A stretch of 64,000 nucleotides of DNA, taken from contig CAZPHC010000034.1 of the NCBI GenBank assembly GCA_964586155.1, forward strand, positions 5,794 through 69,793, given 5' to 3'. The notes beneath the pieces are model-generated. The model was given only the letters and a program-made list of their open reading frames with translations, was not told where the DNA came from and did not search any database. The DNA is from SXNM01 sp964586155. GTDB lineage: Bacteria; Myxococcota_A; UBA9042. This document shows, piece after piece, positions 42,285 to 50,972 of the stretch; position 1 is the first letter of the stretch, and each line of letters begins with the position of its first letter. Both the position numbers and the translations under genes were made by a program.

Positions 42285-43313
42285 TCAGGTCGTCGCGGCG
42301 AGCGCGGCGGTGATGCCGACCAGCCAGGCGACGGCCCAGACCCGGCGCCAACCGCGGTCGGGCAGCGACGCCGGGCGCGGCGGCGGCTGTGGCGTCGTGG
42401 GCTTGGGCCGGCTCAGGCGGGCCCACAGCTGCGCGCTGAAGGGGCTGCGCAGCTGCACGCCGAGGTCGAGGTCCGGGTAGCCGTCGGCGAGCGAGAAGGC
42501 GCCGATCGGTGACTCGTCGCCGGGACGGGGCTCGACGTAGCTGCCGAACAGCTGGTCGAACAGGGTCGTGATGTTGCCGTAGTTGCCGTTCTCGTCGGGG
42601 CGGATGCTGTGGTGGACGGCGTGGTGGTCGGCGAACGGGATGAGCCAGTTGAGCACGCCGCCGCGGGTCTCGGCGCCGAGGTGGTGGATGCCGCCGATGA
42701 TCGCGGCGAAGCAGGCGCCGGCCTCGAGCGCCACCAACGGCGCGCCCAGCGCGGCGAGCAGGGTGAAGCCGACCAGGCCAAAGACGACGACGTCGACGGG
42801 GTGGACCTGCGCACCCATCCAGAAGTCGTAGTAGCGCGGCGCGTGGTGCACGCTGTGCAGCCGCCACGGCAGGCTCCAGGCGACCAGCGTATGTTCGGCC
42901 CGATGCCACCAATAGCTCGTCAGGTCCGTGAGGATGATGACCAGCCAGAGGTCCATCGCCGGGCTCGTCTGCGGCCAGAGCGACGTCGTGCCGAGCCGGT
43001 CGCCGAGCCAGCGCGCCGTCGGCACCAGGACCAGCGACGGCAGCGCGACCGCGACCGCCGGCGAGACGAAGCCGTTGTAGAACAGGATGACGTGCCAGGA
43101 GCCCGCGGGGCGCGCTTGCAGGCGGCGGTTGGGCAGCCAGGTCTCGAGCGAGATCGTCAGCGTCACCATCATGGCGAGCAGGCAGAGCGAGGCGCCGAGC
43201 ATCGGCACGCCCGCGCCGACCAGCGCGAACCAGACCGGCAGGCATGCTGCGACGAACAGCGGGGTCGCGAAGCGGGCGACGATGTTGCCAATCGGGCCGA
43301 GGCTGGGGGTCAC
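42285..43313 (-). CDS. Fatty acid hydroxylase/sterol desaturase family protein
   Basis: The product is about 342 residues, an integral membrane di-iron enzyme. The histidine boxes are HRAEH (HxxxH), HSVHH (HxxHH) and HHAVHH, preceded by IILTDLTSYWWHRAEH and followed by NYGNITTLFDQLFGSYVEP, which is characteristic of this family. Members hydroxylate or desaturate lipids or sterols using oxygen. Several helices lie before the first box. GTG 43313 with GGAG upstream is preferred over GTG 43367. First gene of the operon; it diverges from the pirin gene. Confidence 0.9.
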   Translation of the reverse strand: MTPSLGPIGNIVARFATPLFVAACLPVWFALVGAGVPMLGASLCLLAMMVTLTISLETWLPNRRLQARPAGSWHVILFYNGFVSPAVAVALPSLVLVPTARWLGDRLGTTSLWPQTSPAMDLWLVIILTDLTSYWWHRAEHTLVAWSLPWRLHSVHHAPRYYDFWMGAQVHPVDVVVFGLVGFTLLAALGAPLVALEAGACFAAIIGGIHHLGAETRGGVLNWLIPFADHHAVHHSIRPDENGNYGNITTLFDQLFGSYVEPRPGDESPIGAFSLADGYPDLDLGVQLRSPFSAQLWARLSRPKPTTPQPPPRPASLPDRGWRRVWAVAWLVGITAALAATT

Positions 43314-43445
43314 GCGTGCGGCTCCAGTCGGTGGGCGCGCCGCAGCCTGCCCGTCCTCCGCGGCCACCGCAAGGATTCGTCACCGCGTGTTCGCGAGACT
43401 GCGGGGCGTTCGCCGCGCGACGCCGCCGCCGCCGGTTGCGACTGG

Positions 43446-43463
43446 AACGAAGGTGCCTTCGTT
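43446..43463. promoter_or_regulatory. Perfect inverted repeat in divergent region, possible operator
   Basis: AACGAAGG-TG-CCTTCGTT is a perfect 8-base inverted repeat with a 2-base centre, midway between the divergent desaturase and pirin genes. The size suits a dimeric repressor. No regulator gene is next to it, and no clear -35/-10 pair was seen beside it. Confidence 0.45.
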
Positions 43464-43563
43464 GCGGCTTCGGCAACAATCTGTTCGGCGCCCACGCCGC
43501 TGCGCGCCGCGGAGAATCCGCTATCGTGGTGGTGGTTGGCGCGTCGGCGCCGAGGAGGCCACC

Positions 43564-44640
43564 ATGGATCGCAGGGAGTTCACCAAGGTCGCGGGCGTCA
43601 CCGCGGTCGCGCTGGCCGCGGGCAAGGTCGGGGTCGATTGGGCCGACGCGCAGGGGGGTGCGGTGGCTGCGACGCCCACGCAGCTGCCGCCGACGGCCGT
43701 CCCCGCCGCCCAGGTCGGCGCCCAGGCCGCAACCGGCCAGGCCGCAGCCGCGCCGGCCGCTCCGGCGCAGATCCGCCCGCTGGCCAGGCGCATCACCTCG
43801 CAGCGGACGATGGAGGGCGCCGGCTTCCCGGTGCGGCGGCCCTTCCCGACCGCGGCGATGCGCAACTTCGACCCCTTCGTGCTGCTCGACGAGATGGGGC
43901 CGATCGACTGGGCTCCGGGCAAGGCGCTCGGCGCGCCCGACCACCCGCACCGAGGCTTCGAGACGGTCTCGTACATCCTGCAGGGCGGCGTCGAGCACGC
44001 CGACTCGCTCGGCCACCGCGGCAGCCTGCGTGCCGGTGACGTGCAGTGGATGACGGCGGGTCGCGGCATCGTCCACGCCGAGATGCCGCCGGCCGAGATG
44101 CGCGCCGCCGGCGGGCGCATGCACGGCTTCCAGATCTGGGTGAACCTGCCGCGGCGGCTGAAGATGACCGAGCCACGCTACCAGGAGGTGCTCGGCAGCG
44201 ACTTCCCGGAGGCGCGCACGGCCGACGGCCTGGCCAAGGTGCGCGTGATCGCGGGCAGCGCGCTCGGCGTCGACGCCCGCATCGACGTGCATACGCCGAT
44301 CGTCTACCAGCATTGGGTGCTGCAGCCGGGCGCCTCGGTCGACCAGCCGATCGGCGCCGACCACAACGCCTGCCTCTACGTCTTTGGCGGCGCCGGCAGC
44401 GTCGGCAGCGAGCGCGCGCCGGTGGCCGACGGCGAGATGGCGATCTTCGGCGCCGGAAACACGGTGCGCATGGAGGTGCCGGCGACGGCCACCGCGCCGA
44501 TGCAGGCGCTGCTGCTCGCCGGCGTGCCCCACGGCGACCCGATCGTGCAATACGGCCCGTTCGTGATGAACAGCATGGACGAGATCAAGCAGGCCTTCGT
44601 CGACTATCGCTCGGGCAAGATGGGCCAGATCCCCGGTTGA
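43564..44640 (+). CDS. Pirin-family protein with Tat signal
   Basis: The product is 358 residues. The N-terminus DRREFTKVAGVTAVALAAG is a twin-arginine signal, unusual for pirin, which is normally cytoplasmic. The bicupin core follows with the metal-binding residues in PDHPHRGFETVSYILQG, GHRGSLRAGDVQWMTAGRG and IVHAEMP, and MHGFQIWVNLP. Bacterial pirins include quercetinase-type dioxygenases and redox-linked regulators. A Tat signal suggests the folded, metal-loaded protein is exported. GAGGAGG lies just upstream of ATG. It faces away from the desaturase operon and may share control with it. Confidence 0.9.
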   Translation: MDRREFTKVAGVTAVALAAGKVGVDWADAQGGAVAATPTQLPPTAVPAAQVGAQAATGQAAAAPAAPAQIRPLARRITSQRTMEGAGFPVRRPFPTAAMRNFDPFVLLDEMGPIDWAPGKALGAPDHPHRGFETVSYILQGGVEHADSLGHRGSLRAGDVQWMTAGRGIVHAEMPPAEMRAAGGRMHGFQIWVNLPRRLKMTEPRYQEVLGSDFPEARTADGLAKVRVIAGSALGVDARIDVHTPIVYQHWVLQPGASVDQPIGADHNACLYVFGGAGSVGSERAPVADGEMAIFGAGNTVRMEVPATATAPMQALLLAGVPHGDPIVQYGPFVMNSMDEIKQAFVDYRSGKMGQIPG

Positions 44641-44729
44641 CCTCGCGGGCGTTCGGGGCATCGCGTTGCGCCGAACTCTGGTACGGTGATGGCCGCTCAT
44701 TCGCGGGCGACACCACACCAGGGGCCCCG

Positions 44730-44834
44730 ATGACCAAGGGAATGGACACCAAGAAGACCGACAAGAAGGCTGCGCTCAAGACGCCCAAAGAGAAGAAGGC
44801 GGCCAAGGCCGAGAAGAAGAAGCTCGCGAAGTAG
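44730..44834 (+). CDS. Lysine-rich 34-residue protein
   Basis: A 35-codon frame encodes a peptide made almost only of Lys, Ala, Thr, Asp and Glu (MTKGMDTKKTDKKAALK, then TPKEKKAAKAEKKKLAK). AGGGG lies about ten bases before the ATG. It is unlike neighbouring GC-rich codon use only in its many AAG codons. Short Lys-rich proteins with the theme MxKGxxxKKxxKK..KTxKEKK occur in many bacteria as unnamed small proteins, so it may be a real conserved gene; that resemblance is from memory. Likely cytoplasmic and nucleic-acid binding or disordered. Confidence 0.6.
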   Translation: MTKGMDTKKTDKKAALKTPKEKKAAKAEKKKLAK

Positions 44835-44841
44835 GCCGTCG

Positions 44842-46158
44842 CTACAGATCGAGCCGAGCGCGGTAGATGCGCGTCTGGCCGAGCTGGCCCTGCAGCCACT
44901 TGATGTCGAGGCGGGACGGATCGTCGAGCGGCGAGGTGTAGTTGTAGACGGTGAACGCGCGCTCGTCGCCGGCGATCGGCAGGGCGCTGGCGAAGCAGGT
45001 GTCGCCGGCCGAGGGCAGGTCGAGCACGAACGAGACGGTCTTGGTCTTGGAGTCGACCCGCCACAGCGCGCAGCGCTTGCCGACGGACCACCAGGCGAGC
45101 TGGTACTTGGTGTAGACGTCCGCGATGGTTTTGGCCGGCTCGCCGAGGTCGAACAGGCCGTCGTGGCCCAGGCTGCGGCGGCCGATCAGCCAGCTCTGGC
45201 CGGCGGCGCGCAGCATCAGCGGCGAGTCGTATTTGCGTGGATCGTGGGCGCAGCTCCAATCGGCCCAGGCGCCCGGCTCGGCGCGGCAGACCCAGGCGCC
45301 GAAGCAGATGCCCTGCGCGCTGCCGTGGCAGTCGCCGACCTCGCCGGCCTCGTTGCGGATGACCGCGACCAGGGCGCCGTCGTCCTCGATGGCGAAGTCC
45401 GCCTCGGAGCCGCCGCCCTCGCGGAGCACCGGCTTGCCGGGCACCAGCGCCGTCCAGGTCCAGCCGTCGCTGGTCGTCAGCAGCTGGACGCGGATCTTGC
45501 CGCCGCCGCTGGCGTAGACGTTCTCGCCGCCGTCGTAGCCGATCATGACCGGCCGGCCATCGGCCAGCACGCGGATCCGCCACGGGATGAAGCCGCCGTT
45601 GCCGAGGTCGAGCACCTTCTTGGGCCCGTCCCACTGGCCGACGCCTTTGTACTCGGCCGCGCGCGCACCCTGCGGCTCGAAGTCGGCCGGGTCCTTGCCG
45701 AGCACGCCGAAGTAGAGCCACAGCCGCCCCTGCCAGGCCAGAAAGCGCGGCTCGCGCAGGTCGGTGCCCATGGCGAAGTGGCCCTCGTAGCGCCACTGGC
45801 TCTGGTCCTGCGAGCTGACGACCCAGAGCACCGTGCCGGGGCTGGCGAAGTGGTTCTCGCTGGTGCGGAAGGCGAGGAAGACGCGGCCCTGGTGCTCGGC
45901 GACGTCGAGGTTGTTGTTGCTGCCGCCGAGCGTGACCTCGGCTGGCAGCCCCGCGCTCGGCACGACCCACGAAAGACCCGAGATCGCGGGCTCGTCGCTG
46001 CCGTCGGTCGTCGCGTCGGTCGTCGCGTCGGTCGTCGCGTCGGTCGTCGCGTCGGTCGTCGCGTCGTCGTTCGTGCCCGCACAGGCGCTGGTCGCGAGCC
46101 CAGCCAACACCACCAGGGGCGCCAGCAGGTTCGCGAGGGGCGTCGACGTCCGCGTCAT
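44842..46158 (-). CDS. Lipoprotein with sialidase-like propeller fold
   Basis: The product is 438 residues. The signal ends TSAC (C26), followed by five exact ATTD repeats. The main domain has spaced blocks typical of five-bladed glycosidase or sialidase-type propellers: GRVFLAFRTSENHFASPGT, REPRFLAWQGRLWLYFG, IPWRIRVLADGRPVMIGYDG, WTWTALVPGKPVLREGGGSE, and DSPLMLRAAGQSWLIGRRS. The catalytic class cannot be named; a non-enzymatic binding role is possible. Located at the cell surface or periplasm. It converges on the lysine-rich gene and starts just downstream of gcdH on the same strand, eight bases apart, so it may be co-transcribed with gcdH. Confidence 0.78.
   Translation of the reverse strand: MTRTSTPLANLLAPLVVLAGLATSACAGTNDDATTDATTDATTDATTDATTDGSDEPAISGLSWVVPSAGLPAEVTLGGSNNNLDVAEHQGRVFLAFRTSENHFASPGTVLWVVSSQDQSQWRYEGHFAMGTDLREPRFLAWQGRLWLYFGVLGKDPADFEPQGARAAEYKGVGQWDGPKKVLDLGNGGFIPWRIRVLADGRPVMIGYDGGENVYASGGGKIRVQLLTTSDGWTWTALVPGKPVLREGGGSEADFAIEDDGALVAVIRNEAGEVGDCHGSAQGICFGAWVCRAEPGAWADWSCAHDPRKYDSPLMLRAAGQSWLIGRRSLGHDGLFDLGEPAKTIADVYTKYQLAWWSVGKRCALWRVDSKTKTVSFVLDLPSAGDTCFASALPIAGDERAFTVYNYTSPLDDPSRLDIKWLQGQLGQTRIYRARLDL
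46003..46062 (-). repeat. Tandem 12-base coding repeat, five exact units
   Basis: Five identical units of GTCGGTCGTCGC (plus strand) encode ATTD five times, right after the lipobox of the propeller lipoprotein. In-frame expansion or loss would alter spacer length only. Confidence 0.95.
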
Positions 46159-46166
46159 CGTCGGCT

Positions 46167-47366
46167 CTAGTTGGCGAACGCCGCGATGCCGGTCTGGGCA
46201 CGGCCCAAGATCAGCGCGTGGATGTCGTGCGTGCCCTCGTAGGTGTTGACCGATTCGAGGTTGCAGACGTGGCGCATGACGTGGAACTCGTCGACGATGC
46301 CGTTGCCGCCGTGCATGTCGCGGGCGGTGCGGGCGATCTCGAGCGCCTTGCCGCAGCTGTTGCGCTTGATCAGCGAGACCATCTCGGGCGTCGACTTGCC
46401 CGCGTCCATCAGCCGGCCGACGCGCAACGTCGCGTGCAGCGCCAGCGTGATCTCGGTCTGCATGTCGGCGAGCTTCTTCTGGATCAGCTGGTTGGCTGCG
46501 AGCGGGCGGCCGAACTGCGTGCGGTCGAGGGTGTACTGGCGGGCGGCAAACCAGCAGGCCTCGGCGGCGCCCATCGCGCCCCAGGCGATGCCGAAGCGGG
46601 CGCGGTTGAGGCAGCCGAACGGGCCCTTGAGGCCGCGGATGTCCGGGAAGGCGTTGGCCTCGGGGACGAAGACGTCGTCCATCACGATCTCGCCGGTGAT
46701 CGAGGCCCGCAGCGACATCTTGCCCTTGATCTCCGGGGCGCTCAGGCCGGCCATGCCCTTCTCGAGCACGAAGCCGCGGATCTCACCGGCGTCGTCCTTG
46801 GCCCAGACGACGAAGACGTCGGCGATCGGCGAGTTGGTGATCCACATCTTGCGGCCGGTGACGCGGTAGCCGCCGTCGACCGCGACCGCGCGCGTCTCCA
46901 TGCTGCCCGGATCGGAGCCGTGGTCGGGCTCGGTCAGGCCGAAGCAGCCGACCAGCTCGCCTTTGGCCAGGCCGGGAAGAAAACGCTGGCGCAGCTCCTC
47001 GGTGCCGTAGGCGTGGATCGGGTGCATCACCAGCGAGGACTGCACGCTCATCGCCGAGCGGTAGCCCGAGTCCACGGCCTCGACCTCGCGGGCGACCAGG
47101 CCGTAGGCGACGTAGCTCAGGCCGGCGCAGCCGTAGCCGTCGATGGTGCAGCCGAGCAGGCCGAGCTCGCCCATCTCGCGCATGATCTCGCGGTCGAAGT
47201 GCTCGCGGCGCGTGGCCTCGACGACGCGGGGCAGCAGCTTGTCCTGGCAGTAGTCGTGCGCGGTCTTCTGGACCATCCGCTCGATGTCGGTGAGCTCGTC
47301 GGTGAGCCGCAGCGGGTCGCTCCAGACGAATCGGGCCTTGTCGGCGGGGGCGGTGCTCTTGGCCAT
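46167..47366 (-). CDS. gcdH: Glutaryl-CoA dehydrogenase
   Basis: The product is 399 residues, an acyl-CoA dehydrogenase with the C-terminal signature NTYEGTHDIHALILGRAQTG that is particular to glutaryl-CoA dehydrogenase; the catalytic base is the Glu of YEGTHD (E377). Other marks are CFGLTEPDHGSDPGSM, GRKMWITNSPIADVFVVWA and RTQFGRPLAANQLIQKKLAD. It oxidises and decarboxylates glutaryl-CoA to crotonyl-CoA in lysine, tryptophan and benzoate breakdown, passing electrons to ETF. ATG has AGGAGA ten bases upstream. Divergent from thrS. No other lysine-degradation gene is nearby. Confidence 0.95.
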   Translation of the reverse strand: MAKSTAPADKARFVWSDPLRLTDELTDIERMVQKTAHDYCQDKLLPRVVEATRREHFDREIMREMGELGLLGCTIDGYGCAGLSYVAYGLVAREVEAVDSGYRSAMSVQSSLVMHPIHAYGTEELRQRFLPGLAKGELVGCFGLTEPDHGSDPGSMETRAVAVDGGYRVTGRKMWITNSPIADVFVVWAKDDAGEIRGFVLEKGMAGLSAPEIKGKMSLRASITGEIVMDDVFVPEANAFPDIRGLKGPFGCLNRARFGIAWGAMGAAEACWFAARQYTLDRTQFGRPLAANQLIQKKLADMQTEITLALHATLRVGRLMDAGKSTPEMVSLIKRNSCGKALEIARTARDMHGGNGIVDEFHVMRHVCNLESVNTYEGTHDIHALILGRAQTGIAAFAN

Positions 47367-47536
47367 GGCGGCAATCTCCTGTGGCCGGGGGCGTCCGGCG
47401 GCCGGCAGGCTAGAAGCCTGTCGGGGCCTTGGCAACCGGGATCGCCGAAGGGCGCGACGTTGACGGCCCCCGGCGGCTCCGGCAAGGTCGCGCGCGCCTC
47501 GCGCTCCGGTCGAGGCAGCCACGGGGAAGACCAACA

Positions 47537-49582
47537 ATGACAACGACGATCGCCAACGCGCCTGCCTCCATTGGGGCCGATTCGGCCGCTTCCATCACCG
47601 TCACGCTGCCGGACGGCACGACCCGCGTCGTGCCGCGCGGGACGACGCCGGCGCAGATCGCCGCGGAGATCGGGCCCGGGCTGGCCAAGGCGGCGCTGGC
47701 GGCCAAGGTCGACGGTGAGCTGCGCGACATCACGCGGCCGCTGCTGGGCGACGTCGCGCTGGCGCTGGTCACGGCCCGCGACGAGGCCGACGCGCTCGAG
47801 CTGGCGCGCCACGACTTCGCCCACATCCTGGCCGAGGCGGTGCAGAACCTCTTCCCCGGCACGCAGATCACCTTCGGCCCGGCGACCGAGGACGGCTTCT
47901 ACTACGACTTCGCGCCCAAGGAGCGGCCCTTCACCGACGACGACCTGCCGACGATCGAGGCCGAGATGCGGCGCATCATCGCCGCCGACAAGCCGCTGCG
48001 GCGCGAGGTCTGGGAGCGCGACGCCCTGATCCAGCGCTGGCGCGACAGCGGCGAGACGTTCAAGGCCGAGTGGGCCGCCGAGCTGCCGCCGGGCGACGAG
48101 ATCAGCGTCTACTGGTCCGGCAGCGACTGGATGGACATGTGCCGCGGCCCGCACCTCGCCTCGACCGGCAAGCTCGACCCGGCCGCGTTCAAGCTGACGC
48201 GGGTCTCGGGCGCGTACTGGCGCGGCGATCAGCGCAACCCGCAGCTCTCGCGCATCTACGGCACCGGCTGGCTGAACAAGAAGCAGCTCGCCGACCACCT
48301 CGCCCGCCTCGAGGAGGCCGCCAAGCGCGATCACCGCCGCATCGGCCACGAGATGGACCTGTTCCACCTGCAGAGCGAGGCGCAGGGCTCGGTGTTCTGG
48401 CATCCCAAGGGCTTCTTGATGTGGCGCCAGATCGAGTCGTACCTGCGCCGCCGCCTCGACGCCGCCGACTACCGCGAGGTCAAGACGCCGCAGCTGATGG
48501 ACGCGCGGCAGTGGGAGGCGTCGGGCCATTGGGGCAAGTACCGCGAGAACATGTTCGCCGTGCCAGACGAGGTGCCCAGCGCCGACGAGGACAAGCCCGT
48601 GCTCTCGGGCCAGGCGTCGCTGATGGCGCTCAAGCCGATGAACTGCCCGGCGCACGTGCTGATCTTCCGCCAGGGCATCAAGAGCTACCGCGACCTGCCG
48701 ATCCGCCTCGCCGAGTTCGGCTGCTGCCACCGCAACGAGCCGCACGGCGCGCTGCACGGCATCATGCGGGTGCGCCAATTCACCCAGGATGACGCGCACA
48801 TCTTCTGCCGCCAGGACCAGATCGTCGACGAGGTGCGCGACTTCTGCAACCTGCTCGACGTCATCTACCAGGACTTCGGCTTCTCGAACTACGCGATCAA
48901 GCTGGCGTTGCGCCCCGAGAAGCGCTTCGGCACCGACGAGATGTGGGATCGCGCCGAGGCCGACCTGCGCAACGCCGTCGCCGCCACCGGCCGCGCCACG
49001 CCCGAGCACGGCTGGGAGGAGCTGCCCGGCGAAGGCGCGTTCTACTCGCCCAAGCTCGAGTTCCACCTGACCGACGCCATCGGCCGCACCTGGCAATGCG
49101 GCACGATCCAGCTCGACTACGTGCTGCCCGAACGCCTGGACGCCAGCTACATCGGCGAGGATGGCCAGCGCCACCGCCCGGTCATGCTGCACCGCGCGAT
49201 TCTGGGCACGTTCGAGCGCTTCCTCGGCATCCTGATCGAGCACCACGCCGGCCGCTTCCCGCTCTGGCTGGCGCCGGTGCAGGCCGTGGTCGCGACCATC
49301 GTCTCGGACGCCAACGACTACGCCGAGGAGGTCGTGCGCCAGCTGCGGGCCGCCGGCGTGCGCGTCGACATCGACCTGCGCAACGAGAAGATCAACTACA
49401 AGGTGCGCGAGCACAGCCTGGCCAAGGTCGCGAACATCCTGGTCGTCGGCAAGCAAGAGGCCGAGAAGCAGACCGTGGCGCTGCGCCGGCTCGGCGAGCA
49501 GCAGCAGCAGTTCCTGTCGCTCGACGCCGCGATCGCGCTGCTCAAGACCGAGGCGCTGCCGCCGGACCTGCGCCCGTCTTGA
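47537..49582 (+). CDS. thrS: Threonyl-tRNA synthetase
   Basis: The product is 681 residues, a full-length class II synthetase. Residues about 18-80 are the TGS domain (ITVTLPDGTTRVVPRGTT), then the editing domain with HDFAHILAEAVQ and DGFYYDF, the catalytic core with MKPMNCPAHVLIF (zinc cysteine), FGCCHRNEPHGALHGIMRVR, FTQDDAHIF and RTWQCGTIQLDY, and the anticodon domain ending with LPPDLRPS. It charges tRNA-Thr. In many bacteria thrS is followed by infC-rpmI-rplT; here it is followed only by a repeat cluster and a gene on the other strand. ATG 47537 gives the normal family N-terminus. No T-box leader was seen in the 170 bases upstream. Confidence 0.97.
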   Translation: MTTTIANAPASIGADSAASITVTLPDGTTRVVPRGTTPAQIAAEIGPGLAKAALAAKVDGELRDITRPLLGDVALALVTARDEADALELARHDFAHILAEAVQNLFPGTQITFGPATEDGFYYDFAPKERPFTDDDLPTIEAEMRRIIAADKPLRREVWERDALIQRWRDSGETFKAEWAAELPPGDEISVYWSGSDWMDMCRGPHLASTGKLDPAAFKLTRVSGAYWRGDQRNPQLSRIYGTGWLNKKQLADHLARLEEAAKRDHRRIGHEMDLFHLQSEAQGSVFWHPKGFLMWRQIESYLRRRLDAADYREVKTPQLMDARQWEASGHWGKYRENMFAVPDEVPSADEDKPVLSGQASLMALKPMNCPAHVLIFRQGIKSYRDLPIRLAEFGCCHRNEPHGALHGIMRVRQFTQDDAHIFCRQDQIVDEVRDFCNLLDVIYQDFGFSNYAIKLALRPEKRFGTDEMWDRAEADLRNAVAATGRATPEHGWEELPGEGAFYSPKLEFHLTDAIGRTWQCGTIQLDYVLPERLDASYIGEDGQRHRPVMLHRAILGTFERFLGILIEHHAGRFPLWLAPVQAVVATIVSDANDYAEEVVRQLRAAGVRVDIDLRNEKINYKVREHSLAKVANILVVGKQEAEKQTVALRRLGEQQQQFLSLDAAIALLKTEALPPDLRPS

Positions 49583-49590
49583 GGTCGTGG

Positions 49591-49699
49591 GGCGTCTGCC
49601 AGGCGTCTGCCAGGCGTCTGGCACCTCGCCGTCTGGCACCTCGCCGTCTGCAAGGCGTCTGGCACCTCGCCGTCTGCGAGGCGTCTGGCACCTCGCCGG
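49591..49699 (+). repeat. Cluster of GGCACC-type repeat units after thrS
   Basis: Four copies of GTCTGGCACCTCGCCG (at 49616, 49631, 49657 and 49683) with partial units GGCGTCTGCCA before them. One stretch (from 49648) closely matches the reverse complement of the unit at 8771. It fills the gap between thrS and the ion-channel gene and contains no supported gene. Confidence 0.85.
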
Positions 49700-49712
49700 G
49701 CAGCGCGCGGCC

Positions 49713-50837
49713 TCAGCGCCCGGGCGGCCCGAGCCATCGCTCGACCATCGCCGCGGTGATGCCCTCTTCGGCCAGCGCCAGCAGCGCCTGGTCCAAGCGG
49801 TCGCGCCGTGGGTCGCCCAGGCGCAGGGCGAAGGCGTAGCCGACGGGCTCGTAGCCGTGCGGGCTCAGGCCGAGGGCGAGGTCGGGGCGTTGGCCCAGGC
49901 GCCAGCGCAGCGCCGGGCGGTCGAAGACGACGGCCTCGGCGCGACCGTCGGCGCTGGCGTCGAGCGCCTGGTCGAGGGTCTCGAGCTCGACGAGGCGCGC
50001 GCCGTTGCGCCGGGCGAAGTCGAGCGAGGTCGTGCCGCGGACGACCGCCACGCGATGGCCGCGCAGCTCCTCGGCGGTCTCCAGCGTCGCCCGCTCGATG
50101 CCGGCCAGCGTCGCCGCCGTGGCCAGGAACGCCGTCAGCGACGAGACCGAGATCAGCGAGATCAGCATCCAAGCGCCCGTGATCACGCGGCCCGCCGGCG
50201 TGCGCGGGGCCTTGTCGCCGTAGCCGACGGTGGTCATCGTCGTCAGCGCCAGCCAGACGCCGACGCCGACGCCGTGCGCCGGCCGATGCGGAAAGTCCTC
50301 GCTGCGGCCGCGCTCGACCCACCACAGCGCCGCGCCGACCAGCACCAGCACCAGCAGCAGCGCCGCCAGACCGCCCAAGAACGCGGGGCTGACGAAGGGC
50401 TCGAGCCGATCGGCCAGCGTCGCCGCGCGCTCTGGGGCCGCGATGCCGATTTGTGCCTGGAAGAAGGGCTGCGTGAACGCCACCAGACCGGCGCGGCGCG
50501 CCGTCGCCGACAGCGGGCCGACCGCGACGTCAGCCTCGCCCGCCGCCACCGCCTGGACCGCCGCCTCGGCGTTGGCCATTCGCCGCAAGGTGGATGACCA
50601 GCCCATCCGCCGCGCGGCCTGGGCCCAGAGGTCGACGGCGATGCCCGTCGGGTCGGCCGAAACGGTCGCGCTGCCCGGCGCCGCGACCGGCTCGACGACA
50701 AACGGCGCGCTGCCCGCCAGCGCCACCCGCAGCGGCGCCTCGGCCGCCGCGACGCCCGGCGCAGCGATGCCAAGCCCCACCGACGCCAGCCAAAGCGCAC
50801 GCGCAGCAAGCGAAGTCTGGCAGTGGCGGCGGAGCAT
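49713..50837 (-). CDS. GluR0-like ligand-gated potassium channel
   Basis: The product is 374 residues. A signal peptide (about 1-33) is followed by the first half of a periplasmic amino-acid-binding domain (PLRVALAGSAPFVVEP, GIAVDLWAQAARRMGW, DVAVGPLSATARRAGLVAFTQPFF). A membrane helix, a pore loop with the potassium selectivity filter TTVGYGD (T202-D208) and a second membrane helix follow. The second half of the binding domain ends the chain (ELRGHRVAVVRGTTSL, AEAVVFDRPALRWRL, DQALLALAEEGI). This S1-M1-P-M2-S2 order is that of prokaryotic glutamate receptor GluR0. It should open a K+ pore when a small ligand, perhaps an amino acid, binds outside. ATG 50837 is preferred; ATG 50900 is possible. 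Confidence 0.92.
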   Translation of the reverse strand: MLRRHCQTSLAARALWLASVGLGIAAPGVAAAEAPLRVALAGSAPFVVEPVAAPGSATVSADPTGIAVDLWAQAARRMGWSSTLRRMANAEAAVQAVAAGEADVAVGPLSATARRAGLVAFTQPFFQAQIGIAAPERAATLADRLEPFVSPAFLGGLAALLLVLVLVGAALWWVERGRSEDFPHRPAHGVGVGVWLALTTMTTVGYGDKAPRTPAGRVITGAWMLISLISVSSLTAFLATAATLAGIERATLETAEELRGHRVAVVRGTTSLDFARRNGARLVELETLDQALDASADGRAEAVVFDRPALRWRLGQRPDLALGLSPHGYEPVGYAFALRLGDPRRDRLDQALLALAEEGITAAMVERWLGPPGR

Positions 50838-50920
50838 CGCATCAACCTGTCGCGCGGCGTCGTCGCCGGGCTGGGTGGACCCAGACCATAGCGCCATCAT
50901 CCCACCCGCGGCAAAGCCAT

Positions 50921-50944
50921 CTGCAACGTGCTTGGCACCTTGTG
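50921..50944 (-). repeat. Degenerate copy of the GGTGCC/GGCACC repeat
   Basis: TCTGCAACGTGCTTGGCACC matches the reverse complement of the repeat unit at 8771 with two mismatches in 20 bases. It lies in the short gap between the channel gene and the cysteine-rich lipoprotein. Confidence 0.6.
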
Positions 50945-50972
50945 GCTGGCAGCCCGCCGCCGCCGCGCACAG

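Noticed and set aside
40912..44718. Very long minus-strand frame across the FAD-oxidoreductase, desaturase and pirin genes
   Set aside because: Only the last 426 codons (the FAD-oxidoreductase) have family motifs; the rest is low-complexity Arg/Ala/His text antisense to or out of frame with recognised genes.
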